A stretch of 64,000 nt of DNA from Lobosporangium transversale. Its lineage: Eukaryota; Mortierellomycota; Mortierellomycetes; Mortierellales; Mortierellaceae. Where the stretch lies: contig NW_019028994.1 of NCBI RefSeq assembly GCF_002105155.1, forward strand, positions 310,001-374,000. Direction: 5' to 3'. Below, piece by piece: positions 25,100-36,615 of this stretch (positions within the stretch are counted from its first letter, which is position 1; the number at the start of each line of letters is the position of its first letter). Below the pieces are notes generated by a model that was not told the DNA's origin, did no database searches, and saw only the letters and a program-made list of their open reading frames with translations. Both the position numbers and the translations under genes were made by a program.

Positions 25100-25690
25100 A
25101 AAGTAAAAAAAGAAGAAGTGATGGCGTAGAGGAAGGAAGGGAATGAGAGCGAGTAGAGGAATGGAGAGGAATGAAGAGGGATGAAGAGGAATGAAAGAGG
25201 AGAAGAGGAAAAGAAGAATTTTATTTTTCCCATGTCTATTTTCCAATTCACCTTGTTCTTTGTTCTGTTAACCTGACGATGGTATTTGGTATTTGGTATT
25301 TGAGATATGGTATTTTAAATAGCAGATGGCATATGGTGCATGGGCATATGGAGTTATAATGTGGTCATCATCCAAAGCAACTCCTTTTGTCAATAGCGTA
25401 GCGTTGCATTACCCGGTGTTTGTAATGGTTATGTTGCTTCTGTTGCTTCTGTTGCTTCTGTTTTCTAGTTCAATGTCGTACACACCCATTTCATTACATT
25501 CAACAAAACTGTTTTTCCCTCAGAGACGGTTGTGTCTGTGTCTGTGCCTTTTTCTACTTTTGGACTGCACAGTCACTTTGTTCTTCTCTTTTTCCCTAGC
25601 CCAGCTCACTTTGCACGTTCCATTGTTTTTACTTTACTTCTTACCTTTTACTTTTACCTTTGCTTTGTTCTTGTTCTTGTTCTTGTAGTC

Positions 25691-26086
25691 ATGGCTGCCA
25701 AAGATAGCACAAAGAGCACTCTCTACATCGGTAATAACAATAACAATAACACAATCTCGCATTTCATAACTGACTTGACTGCACTCGACCTACAAAATTA
25801 ATTAGTAATGTGGAAATAAAAAAAAAACCACTCCCACCAAAGCACACCAAAGCACACCAATGCAATTCAAACCGAACAAGAAAAAGCAACCACAACTGAC
25901 CAATCTACTTTAACTTTTATTCGCTTTCCTTCGTCTACCTGGTCTACTCTGCAGGTGGTTTGGATGAGCAAGTGACTCCACAGATTCTGCATTCTGCATT
26001 TATTCCTTTTGGTGAGATCACTCACATTGAAATCCCTCCTGATCCCACTTCAAGTAAGTACTTTCCATAATAAAAAAAAATACGCG

Positions 26087-26118
<32 letters not shown>

Positions 26119-26491
26119 TTTATTTTTATTTTTTTTATTTTTATTAACCTTTGTTGTTGCTGCTGCTTTATTTCTTATCCTTATCATAGCGGCCCCCCAT
26201 CGTGGATTCGGATTCGTCGAGTTTGATTTGCCTGCGGACGCAAAGGCTGCTCAGGATAATATGCATCTGTCAGAGTTATTCGGAAGAACTATCAAAGTTA
26301 ATCTTGCCAAACCATTGAGAGGGACAGGAACAGGACCAGGTGGAATCGGTCGTGGACCTGAAAAAGCCATCTGGGCTGACGAGGATTGGTTAAAAAGAAA
26401 TGTCCTTGGTGATGATCCAGTAGCAGATACCCAAGCACAGGACAGCTCATCATCATCAACCGTACCCACCGTAGGACCATCAACATCATAA
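25691..26491 (+). CDS. Single-RRM protein, PPIE/Cyp33 N-terminal type
   Basis: Three exons (25691-25730, 25955-26053, 26190-26491) give 146 residues. RNP2 is LYIGGL (residues ~11-16) and RNP1 is HRGFGFVEF (~51-59). The segment [25 protein letters not shown], the [15 protein letters not shown] block and the WADEDWLKR motif directly after the RRM are the hallmarks of the cyclophilin E (PPIE/Cyp33) RNA-binding domain. The cyclophilin isomerase domain found in animals is absent; the protein ends in a short Ser-rich tail. In animals this RRM binds RNA and the MLL PHD finger, and is found in spliceosomes. Nuclear RNA binding is the likely role. The second intron has a (TTTTTA)n stretch. Confidence 0.9.
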
Positions 26492-26681
26492 AAATAAATA
26501 ATAATACAAATGTTAATTATATCCATACAATAATATCGCAGAACTATTGGTACACAGCCACTGTGATACAGTCATAAGTTGTTACAGTTTATACAAGAAA
26601 AATATGTTGACATTTAAACAACGGATATTCATCTTCAACTCATATTGACCCTATCATGTCTTACCAAGCATCCCTTCAACC

Positions 26682-29600
26682 TCATTCTTTATTCTCAATC
26701 GTGTGGCTTTCTCCATGAGGTCTGCATGAAATGACATGTGCAAAACTACATTTGTCACATATGCTGTATTCGAATTGGTAGTCTTTGATCGATCCACTCG
26801 GTGCTGTTGCTGAAGTCAATGGTATCTCTCCCCTCAAAATCACTGTCTGTGAAGCTGTCTCTACTAGATCTTGGCAATAATTCGCTTGACTAGAGGAGGC
26901 ACTGAGCTTGGGTGCCACGAATTGTCTCGCTACAATTTGTTTAGATGCCCCATGCATGACCAACGAAAGAGGTTGCTCGCTTATAGCTCCTCGTTGCTCC
27001 AGAAGCTTCCTGTTGGCTTCACTCAACCCAACTACACCTTGCATATGCATGTTGCGAGCATTAAGGGTCGTTTGCCTGGTACTCCATCTCAGGTGATACT
27101 GATATTGATCGCCCTCCTTCACAATCTGCCACATTCGAACGGAGGCATCCTTAGATCCTGTGACCAGAAAATAGCCTTCTTCAAAGGTATTCCATATAAG
27201 CGTAGCAACAAGTCCACCTTCAGATGGAATTACAATCAAATACTCGCCTGTCTCTGCATCCCACACCCGCACTGTCCTATCTTCACTGCTTGAGGCAATG
27301 TACTTTCCATCAGGCGAATAAGCTATCTCTGTGATCCTCTTGGTGTGCCCTTCAAGCGTATGCAATACTTCTCCCGTTTCCATATCAACCATATTAATTT
27401 GTCCATTGTCACACGCATTAGCCATCCGCTGACTAAATGGTGAAAATGATCCTATGCTTTTATAATCCCCAGGTATTGTATAACAAAGCTCACCCGTTTC
27501 TACGTTCCGTACTTGCAGTTCATAAGAGGCATAGCTGTGATAAACCACTATTTTTCGACCGTCAGGTGTGTATTTGATAGAATTACCAATTCTTTCTCCA
27601 TCCTTTACTTCAAAACGAAGGCCACCCGAATGAACTGTCCAGACTCTAAGAGCGCCATCTTTATCATATGAAGCAAGGTGGTGACCATCAGGTGAGAATA
27701 CCACACAGTTTACAAGGCTATTGTGGCCCTGTAGAATGCGAATGAACTCTCCTGTCTGTGCGTTCCATATAGTCACATCTCCATCGGAATGGCCACAGGC
27801 AATTCGATAGTCAGTAGGTGAGAAATCCAAGGTGTAAATCTTATCGTCTTGCCTGTTCTGTAGCTCCAAGGTATGAGCGACTTGGCCTGTTCGAGCATCC
27901 CAAAGGTAGACACGTGAAGAATGATGGCAAGAAGCAAGCAACTGACCATCAGGCGAATACTTGATATCGCGCGTGTATCCATCGAGGCTTTGTAAAACAT
28001 GGATGGACTGTCCTGTCCTTGCATCCCATATACGCACTGTTTCATCACCACTGCGCGAAGCTATCTGCTGTCCATCCGATGAGCTCCTAACACCAGCGAT
28101 CGACGCTGAATGGCCACGCGAATCATGGTTAGATTGCTGTAATCGAGTATCCCAAAGGCGTATTGTTTTATCTTTGCTGAAGGTTGCAAGCTGATGATTA
28201 TTTGGCGAGTATGCCATACGAAATATAGTGCTAGAGTGGCCATAAAAGATATTCATGAGTTGTCCTGACCTCGTGTCCCAAAGCTGTACTGTGTTATCAC
28301 GACTGCAAGTGGCTATCTGTTCTCCATTTGGTGAGTATTTTAGATCTATGATACGATCGGAACGCCCTTCAAGAGTATGGATGACTTTGGCTGCTTGCAT
28401 ATCCCATTGGTATGCCGTCCCCCAGGCGAATGAAGCAGCGAATTTCCCGCTAGGAGAATACTGAATGCCATGGACGCTACTCCTATGTTTCAACTCGTAC
28501 TTTTTCTGACCGGATCCAACATCCCATACATGCAAGTAAAAACTAAGGAAATAGCGAGATATAATTTCCTGCCCATTAGGTGAATATATAATTTGTTCAA
28601 TTCCATTTCTATGGTCCATCCGCATCAGCTGCTGCCCTGATATTGCATCCCACAACCTTACTGTCTCGTCATGACTGCCGCTTGCAATCCGGAGTCCATC
28701 AGGAGAGTATGCCACACTGCTCACATCGTCTGTATGACCTTCTAGGCTGTATTTGAGCACCCCTGCTTGGGTATCCCACACTCGCACTGACCTATCCCTA
28801 CTTGCTGAAGCAAGATGATTCCCGCTTGGCGAGTACACTGCACAGTTTATTCGACCTGTATGACCCTCCAATAGGTGAACCAATGCTCCTGAGGTTGCAT
28901 TCCAAATTGAAACTGTAGTTTGGGAAGAATCCCAGGTGGCGATATATCGACTGTCTGGCGAGCATATGAACCTCGTGTCAATCCCAATGCCTTTCAGAGC
29001 CGAAAGTATCCCCCATGTTGATGTATCATAGATAGTAATTGAATTTTTATATGAGTCATCTTCGATAACAGCAGCGAGTGTCTTGCCATCAGGCGAGTAT
29101 GACCCTCCCAATACCTCGCCCCCAATTTCGAGAAGCGGCCATTCTCCAAACTGTACACCTGCCATCTTTGCTCCGCTTAGGTCTGCTTCACGAAGCCAAC
29201 AATTCTGTAAGTTGACCTTCCTCAGATCTGCTCCTTGTAGCTGAGCATACTCAAATATGCCATGGCTGAGATCTGCTCCTGGGATATGGATTCCTCGCAA
29301 GTCTGCTCCGATAAATGATTCGCCTGCTTGGACCAAGATTGTCATCGCATTGGCTGCTGCTATCCGCCACTTGTTATTGCTCTTCGAGAGCTCCACATAT
29401 GTATACAGCTGTTGTTGAAATATCGGCTCGAGACGGACACGGTCCTCTAAGAATTGAAGGATAGATAGTTCACCCACAAAGCTTCTCCATACTAATGGTG
29501 ACGTCTCATCAATCTCCACTACTTCCACTTCCCGCTCGTCCTCCTTGATGTCCAGGGCTTCGAAACTAAACACTGAACTGACGCTCTGCCGACGAGAAGT

Positions 29601-32600
29601 TTCTGTTGACGTCTTTGTTACTTTATCGATCGCGGAAACACTCATTGCTCTCTTCGGCTCAAAGATCGCTCGTACCAAACTGTACTCTAGGAGTGACCGA
29701 TGGATAAACCGGTGCTGGTTGCCTGTACGAGTAAGTGGTGAAGCCTCGCGTAGAAGCTTCTTTCCATTCTCTTTGCTGAAGTACGCTTCTTTCCATGTAC
29801 TCTTGTCCTTCGATGGTGAGTAGTCCACTACTGGGTTGCCATCTTGATGTCTGTAGATTGCTATGGCTAGCTCGGTGAGATATCTGATCCCATTCTCTGC
29901 AAACCCTTCATCTAATAGCTTGTGAAACACCCTTCTGTCTTCCAGTGCTAATGTATCGCTTAGTCGCTTCTTGCCTCGCTCGAGCCACTGCTCAACGAAC
30001 TGATCATACAGTGTGACGCGTTTGATCTTGGTGTTGGAGCCTCCTTGATCTGGATCTACTATTCGTGGGAGTACTTCTAGTGACATCGATAGAATAAATG
30101 GGTTCTTCACAAGGTCTTGTAGGCTAGGGATCTCTCTGAGCGCACGTCGGTAGTCCTCCGCGCGCCACAGTGGATCCATGGCATCGACATATTGTTCAAT
30201 ATAGTCATCGATCTGAGTCTCAGAGAATGGCATGAGCACAGCCTCTTCAAACAATCCATCATCTGCTTGGTGATTGCGGTCCATAGGTTGGAAGCGATCT
30301 TGATAGTCCAATCCAAGGTACTCACTACGACAACTGATCACCATCTGAGCCATCCACTCTCCAGGCTTATTCAGTTGATTGGTGACATACAGGTTGCTAG
30401 TCTGTAGACTCTCATCATATCCATCACAGATCAGGATGAATGGCCGACTCTTCTTCAGCTCCTTGATCTGTGAGTCTGTGAAATCGTAGTCCCGCAGTTG
30501 CTTTGCAACCAGACCCTTCTCTGGCTTGTCGATGGCTGGGAGATTGATAAATAGTGGGATCCGACCATGTCTATTTTGATATGTCTCCCAGAGTGTGCGC
30601 TCTAGAGTGCGATTGAATGTGGACTTGCCTGCTCCTGAATCTCCTTGGACAAGTAGCACTTTCCGGCCGCTATCCAGGAACTCTTTCACCTTGTCCACCA
30701 GCAAGAACAGCTTGTCATCGCTTACTTGAGAACTTGCTTTGGCATATTGTGGGATATAGAATTCTTGATTATTTCCAACCTCCATCCGCCGTCTCTTTAG
30801 TTGCCGTATACTGTCCTCAACACCGGGTCTATTTTGTGCACGGTCAAGCAAATGTGAAGATGTAAGTGGAGGATGTGTGATGATGAAGGGATGCTGAGCC
30901 ATTGGTCCTTGAACACAATTCCTATATAGCTCTTGTTTCTTGAGGTCTCCATATTTCTCTAGATCATCCAAGAGAGTGCCTGTAGCTGGAAAGAGAAGGA
31001 TAAGGATATATGTATCGAGTGAGTAGGTAGATAAATCACATGTACTGAGCACTGCCGACATCCAAACATATCCACAGAAAAAGAGAGAAAATATGCACCT
31101 TGTAGACCATCCGGTGATAATGAGGATAGCTCTCTAAGGATACTTATGATCCACTGCTTGATATGTGTATGGTCACTCCACTCCTGATCATTCTTGTAGA
31201 TCTCTCCTAGGAGCGTGATGGCATCCCGTCGAGTATCCATACTCCATTGTGTACCAGCTGCAATCTGTCCCAGCCTCTGGCATAGCCCCCATTGGAACGC
31301 TGCATCTTTTCGACAGGGTGCTTCACACACAAGAGCCTTGAACTGAGTGAGTTTGCCTGTCTGGAGTAGTGCATCAGCTCCACGCAATGCTGGATACCAT
31401 GCTGACTTGTGACTAAAGCTGAGTCCTTCTTCCATGCACTGTTTGAATGTTGTTCCACTCTCGTATAGTGATGTTACACTGGTATATCCTTTCAGACTCA
31501 TATCAATGGTACCTGTCACAGAAGGAAGTCCTCTCTGAATGTTGCTTATCTCATCCATGAAGGTATTCAGATCTAAGCCTTTGGCTGCACTCACTACTCC
31601 AAACACTCCTCGGAGCACTACTGATGTCCGCCGAAGCATGGCTTGCATTGTTGTTTCGTCGTCAGGTATATATTGCAGGGCTTGAAAGGCATAAGCTGCT
31701 TGGTAGACTAGTTTAGGATCTGAGCTGTCTTTTAGTCCCTGGAGGTATGCAGCAAGTGGTTCATGGAGTTGCTCTCGCTTCAAGCCTTTGACTTGGTTGT
31801 TGACCATGACATCGAGGACATGTGAGACTGTAACAGACAGGCGATAGAGGTGATCGCCAGATTGATTATGCGTGCACTGTAAGCGAGAATTGAAGGTGTT
31901 GAGGATTGTGACGAGGTCATCGGAGTCAAGGTGTCCAGGAGGAGCGTGCTGCATCAATTGAGCCAATCCTTCTAACAAATGAGTCTCCAGCATGATGTTC
32001 TGGCTGATCCTATTGATTAAAGCTATGAGCAGTGTTCTGAATTGCGCTTGATCGAGGACTGGGGAGAGAGCCACAACTTCAGCAACAGATACCTCAGTGT
32101 TGATGTCATCGCTGATGAACATTTCAATCACATCTGATGCCAGTTTACACGGTCGCTCACGCTCATCTTGATCGTTCAATATGGCCTGGCGCCATTCCTT
32201 CTCGTGATCATTAAGGCCATTTGTTGGGATGGGACTAGTAGGAAGTAGACAAAGACAATACACAAGCTGGTGGATATCATTCAGATGGGTCTCAGGTTCT
32301 GGTAAGGTGTACCTGATGAACATTGGAGGCTCATTGTGATTGAATATGTCTTTTGCAATTGTTGCAATTCTCTGTGCTGGTATTGCTTTAGTCATTCTAT
32401 TTGGTTTGCTGCTTTTGGTTCCATTTTCTTCTTGCTTGGTGCTGTTGCTATTGCTGTTGTTGTTGCTTTCTTGAATGAACCCCCACTTCTCAGCTTTTTT
32501 TTTACGTTTTTGAGCGTCATCGGAGTGACCCAGTTGTTCAAATAAGCAAGCTCGTGATAGGCTGAGGTAACACCTTGGCGCAATGCCATGTCTTCAGTAG

Positions 32601-32811
32601 GAGCTAAAGAAGCTGAAGTCAGTGAGGCGAGGGCCTTTCTCGCAGGCCGTTGTATTCGAGACAGCACAGAGTCGGCATCAAGGCATAGCTCCGTCACTAT
32701 ATCAGTATCGTCCTTCATGTTACGAGCACCCTCAATGTAGAAATCAAAGAGCCTCAGAGCCTGTGCCGGTAAGAGTGCACTTCGTGACAGTGTGTTCGTC
32801 GTGCCAAACAT
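26682..32811 (-). CDS. NACHT-pentapeptide-WD40 NLR-like receptor (one 5' frameshift)
   Basis: The main frame is two exons, 32395-31099 and 30979-26682 (119-base intron), and gives 1864 residues from an ATG at 32395. In order: a helical N-terminal region; an alpha-solenoid-like part; a NACHT/STAND ATPase with P-loop QGDSGAGKST (near 545) and Walker B FILICDGYDES (near 615); pentapeptide repeats (ADLRG..IPGADLSHG...ADLRK, near 990-1040); about 16 WD repeats to near 1770; and a tail with CDKC. Upstream, 32811-32546 encodes the family N-terminus (MFGTTNT...ELCLDADSVLSRIQ) in another frame. Compared with the copy at 17.5 kb, 4 bases (GACG on the plus strand) are missing between 32545 and 32546. 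So either translation starts downstream, or this copy is newly broken. The rest is free of stops. Fungal NLR-like proteins of this plan act in non-self recognition; the ligand is unknown. Confidence 0.85.
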
Positions 32812-33745
32812 GGATAATTGCTTTCCTTTTCTCCCTTGGATTGTAATCTATTCGTTCCTGAGATAGAAAAATGATTTTGATTGAGGTGTTCGTAGCGATA
32901 TTTATGAGCGGACAATGCTTGTTAATCCTAAGAGTATCTCCCTTACATTTATGACTCAAGATTAAGTAAAAAAAAATGGAGTGTGTGACTTTACTGCGAT
33001 GAGGAGAGAGTAGCATAGGCTTGGTTGTCAACCTGTCTGCAAAGCGGCAAGCCACATATTCATATCACCGTACCAAAAACAGAAGGTGGGCTCTACCTTT
33101 TCGACAGTTGACTTCAATGCACCCTTTTTCTCATTTTCTGATTACATGTCTAACGACTTAATTCAATGCCATTGAATCCCTCCCTTTTTTCTATTCACTA
33201 TAGAGTGGAGCAGTAGACAAGTTGGTGAATGATCCTCTCCCTAGCCTGTGTTCACGACTAGGCTCAGAACCTTTAAAACCTTCAGAAACCCTCAGCACCT
33301 TTACATGCACTACATGAGCCCAATGGTGCATGCCGGAACAGAGGCACTTTTCAACAATTCCTCGTTCTCTCTCCCCTTTCTTATGATCTTCCTGTCTCTC
33401 GCCTGCTTAGTTGCTTATTATGATCCGAATCACGTCCCTTTTCTTTTCTCTAGACAGCTCCATAGCCACAATAAATCGCTTCCACATGTTACCAGCTGAT
33501 CCAAGGCGTGTAAAAGAGACTTTGGTTAACTCAAAGTAATCCAGAACTGTTAATATACACAAATAAACCATTTTTCATTTATACAAGGCATTAAAATGTA
33601 AAGCTTTAGTCCCATTCATTTGGATATCCGAATTCATCTACTGCAGGGTCTGTCGAGAGATCAATTTCGTCGGCGTCTATCAAATAAAATCTGCTCTGCT
33701 ACCAAGTTGGATCTGCATCTTCTTGATAGTGAGCCAGGAAAAGAA
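32812..33745. other. Upstream region of the NLR-like gene and Helitron 3' flank
   Basis: AT-rich, with a CT-rich patch at 33360-33460. On the minus strand 33610-33700 reads DADEIDLSTDPAVDEFGYP to a stop, with one in-frame TAG before it; this may be the last exon remnant of a gene or of the Helitron. Nothing else is supported. Confidence 0.45.
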
Positions 33746-36144
33746 TCAAAGTAAAAAACAAAAGGGTGGCTCTCGGATAATCTGAGGGTATGTATACTCA
33801 TTTGCAGCAGCATCTCTCCTATTCAGAGCAAACCACCCCATGAGCTGACTACTGGTATTTCGCTCGTCAAGCAGTGCGGCGAGGTTGTCGTCTTCACTAA
33901 AAATGACATTTTGATGGCCCTCGAGGTGGACTTGGAGACGTATGATTGTGTGTGACAGATCAAACATCTTGAACGCAAAGATCCTCCATATCGATTCACA
34001 AGCAGAGATATAGCGTGCATCCCAGTATTCCTTGATCTCATCATGAGGCTGCAACTGCTGCTGCTCTTGAACATCTTCTTTAACTACAGTCACCCTTGCA
34101 CGATCCTGTCCCTTGTGCACATATTTGTACAAATACTTTACTGATGTGATTGAAGAACAAATCTCGACATTTATGTGGGCGTTGTATTTCGTTGATAAAT
34201 AAGGGTTATATGGCACGACCCAATGATTATCGATGGCGAAGTTGGTATTATTACGCCGGACCACATGATCACGTCGTCTATAGAACGGATAGCCATCCTC
34301 TCTTAGAACTGACTCCGCTAAGAGTTGCCGTGGGTACTTCTTGGTGCACACATTGGACTCCATACAGGGAGATTTGATTCCAGGGCCACAAGGGCCATGG
34401 ATCATTGTCGTCATCACAGTTTTGTACAAATTAGGGTGTCTAAGTGGGTCAGAGATCTCAGCGCAAACGATGTTGTCAATATCCTGAGCCGTACGGGGCT
34501 TATCTTCTTCGTCTAAGGTCAGTAGGATATGAGCGTGTGGCAGTCCTCGCTTTTGGAATTCGGTTGCAAGACAGTATCCGATAACTTTTCCAAGGACATA
34601 TTTTTCAGTAAGGTCATGCATAAGAGCCTCGAGCTTGACCTTGAATACCCTATCCAACAGATCGGGACGATCATTTGGGGTCTGTCCAGCATACCCCTGT
34701 CTTGCAATTTCATGTTGAATCTCTGGCCATTGTGGATTGCAAGTGAAGGTAATAAATAGATCCGGCCTACCTACACGTTGAGTCATAGCCATTGAGTCTT
34801 GGAATCGCTGTTGCATATCGCGAGGTTCCTCCAGTAATGGAAGAAGGCAGGATGATACTTTTGCCAATGTTAGACGCTGATGATACATTATTATCGTGGA
34901 CTGCATCAACGATGCCCTTATAAAGGTCTGCACGGAGCTTCACTTGATTCATTTCTATATATCGAAGTCGATCGCTCATAACTTTGCACTCTTGGTCGAC
35001 GCAATATTGATGGCTGAGACGACCAAACATCCAAAAGTAGCAACGGTTATCTGTGTCGCTTATTGGTCGTGCTTGCAATCGATAAGAATAGAACTCACGT
35101 GCAGATATCCTCTTGTCAGCGTCTTGCCCATGTCGGTGGTAACAATTATAGGTCCAGCCAAGATCGCCCTGGGGGATGAAGAAGAACGTATGCCAAGGGA
35201 TCGTAGGCATCTTGTGTTTCAAAGATTCTTTTCAACCCTGTGCCCTTACTCTCGACAATAATGTCTCTGGGATCGGTCGCGTTTTCTTCGCCAGGGAGCA
35301 AAGCAGCAATCTCAAAAGCGGAGGGCAGATCATATTGTCGGCGACTTCGGTCACTTTTTAGAACAAAGCTCTTCTCAAGGACTGCATGGCCGCCCTCACG
35401 TTCGCGGATGGTTTTGTAGTGCTGAGCGAACGGATTTCTGCAATCCTCCAACCACTGCTGAATTCTCCTCAAGAGGTCTACCCTTAGATCGTTGTCAAAT
35501 ATTTCTCTTCGACGGATAGCCTGTTCATTAGGGTCGAGGAAGTAGATCCGTGCAAATTTTGCTGACTGATTATCTGGAGGTAACAAAGACCCGATCCTGT
35601 GCACCACTGTTCCGTTGATTCGGAATGTATATACACCACTTCTAGCATCCGCAAGTTCATGGTCGTAGTTGGCGCCCATCGAAACATACGAAAGTGAAGA
35701 GTTGTACTTCCTGATGTGGGACTGGAAGTGGTGGCTTTCCTCAGTTGCCACTAATGAGGTCAAGTTAGGAATTGGACGAAGTTCAGGGAGCCTGATTTTG
35801 TCATTCCCACAACAGAGCGAGAACTCTGATGCATGGATGGTAGAGGCTTTAAGACGCTCTTCAAGCCATAAGTACGCCTTACAGTGCGTGCATCGGGTCA
35901 TTTCACCAATCGTAAGCCTGTGTGAGAGAGGATCGATGCTGTTGCCAGTTACCATCTCTTCATGAAACTCATCTATTGTGACATAAGCGATGCCTCTTAA
36001 ATTGGCTCTGCTGAAATATACATTTATGAATGAATAAAATAAAACTGATAACTTTTTTTTTTTTTTTTTTTTTTTATTTTTATTTTTTTGTACCTTGTTA
36101 GAAATTGGAAGCTCGATCCCGACGTTGCATATCTTCGCGGACAT
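33746..36144 (-). mobile_element. Decayed Helitron, Rep part of the RepHel protein
   Basis: The minus strand encodes a Helitron-like N-terminal/Rep region split over three frames (about 36000-35170, 35175-34830, 34830-33746). Diagnostic blocks: AYDPLAYVLL, GWTYNCY, IILPSSITGG, GRPDLFITFTCNPQWPEI, the HUH-type GLPHAHILLTL (His-x-His), MIHGPCG, and KYLYKYVHKG with the Tyr pair. A 1-base gain in a C run near 35175 and another near 34828 shift the frame. The protein ends shortly after EYTYPQI; the helicase half is completely absent. I could not define 5'-TC or 3'-CTRR ends. It is a dead fragment of a rolling-circle transposon. Confidence 0.85.
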
Positions 36145-36615
36145 TTAGGGCTTCTGAAGATTGATTTCACCAGAAGACGTAGTTAACCTCCAATAGCCAT
36201 AGTCTTTTATATATTACTAATATACTCATATTATTCAGTCATCTAACTACCTATTTTCAGGCAGAGTGGCATGGATTTGAATGTTCTTTGGATTGCGAGG
36301 ACATGAACTATGTGTACTCCATGGGTGCAGAATACTCCCGCATTTTGCATGGTTTATTTGCTAAATTTGCTGATTTGGGGCCGGTGTATGGATTTATTAT
36401 GTACTGTACATTTGCATCAACCTGTGGATCCTTATCTGGAGAGCGACGGGGTACCTCCGCCTTGAGACTCATAAGGACGTCCTGACCAGACTGGATCAGG
36501 GCGCTCTGCAACCTCCTTACCAGAGTTTATCGTTATCACCGACCGGCGTATACCCATTCTTCTTCACCGGTCGACTATACTTGTAAGGCTTTAAGGCCAA
36601 TATCAAATCAACATC
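36145..36615. other. Spacer between mobile-element remnants
   Basis: No gene is supported. A 67-codon open frame on the minus strand (36308-36511) has no recognisable domain. Confidence 0.45.

Noticed and set aside
24992..25251. Minus-strand frames with long Ser-Leu repeats
   Set aside because: They are the (GA)n microsatellite read as (SL)n.
32545..32546. An intron as explanation for the frame change in the NLR-like gene
   Set aside because: The only GT...AG pair close by would be 13 bases long, and the paralogue shows simple loss of four bases.
36000..36144. First exon of the Helitron protein starting at 36144 (MSAKICNVGIELPISN)
   Set aside because: The GTACAA donor and TTTCAG acceptor around the A/T run do not restore the reading frame that follows, so the 5' end of the Rep frame is left open.
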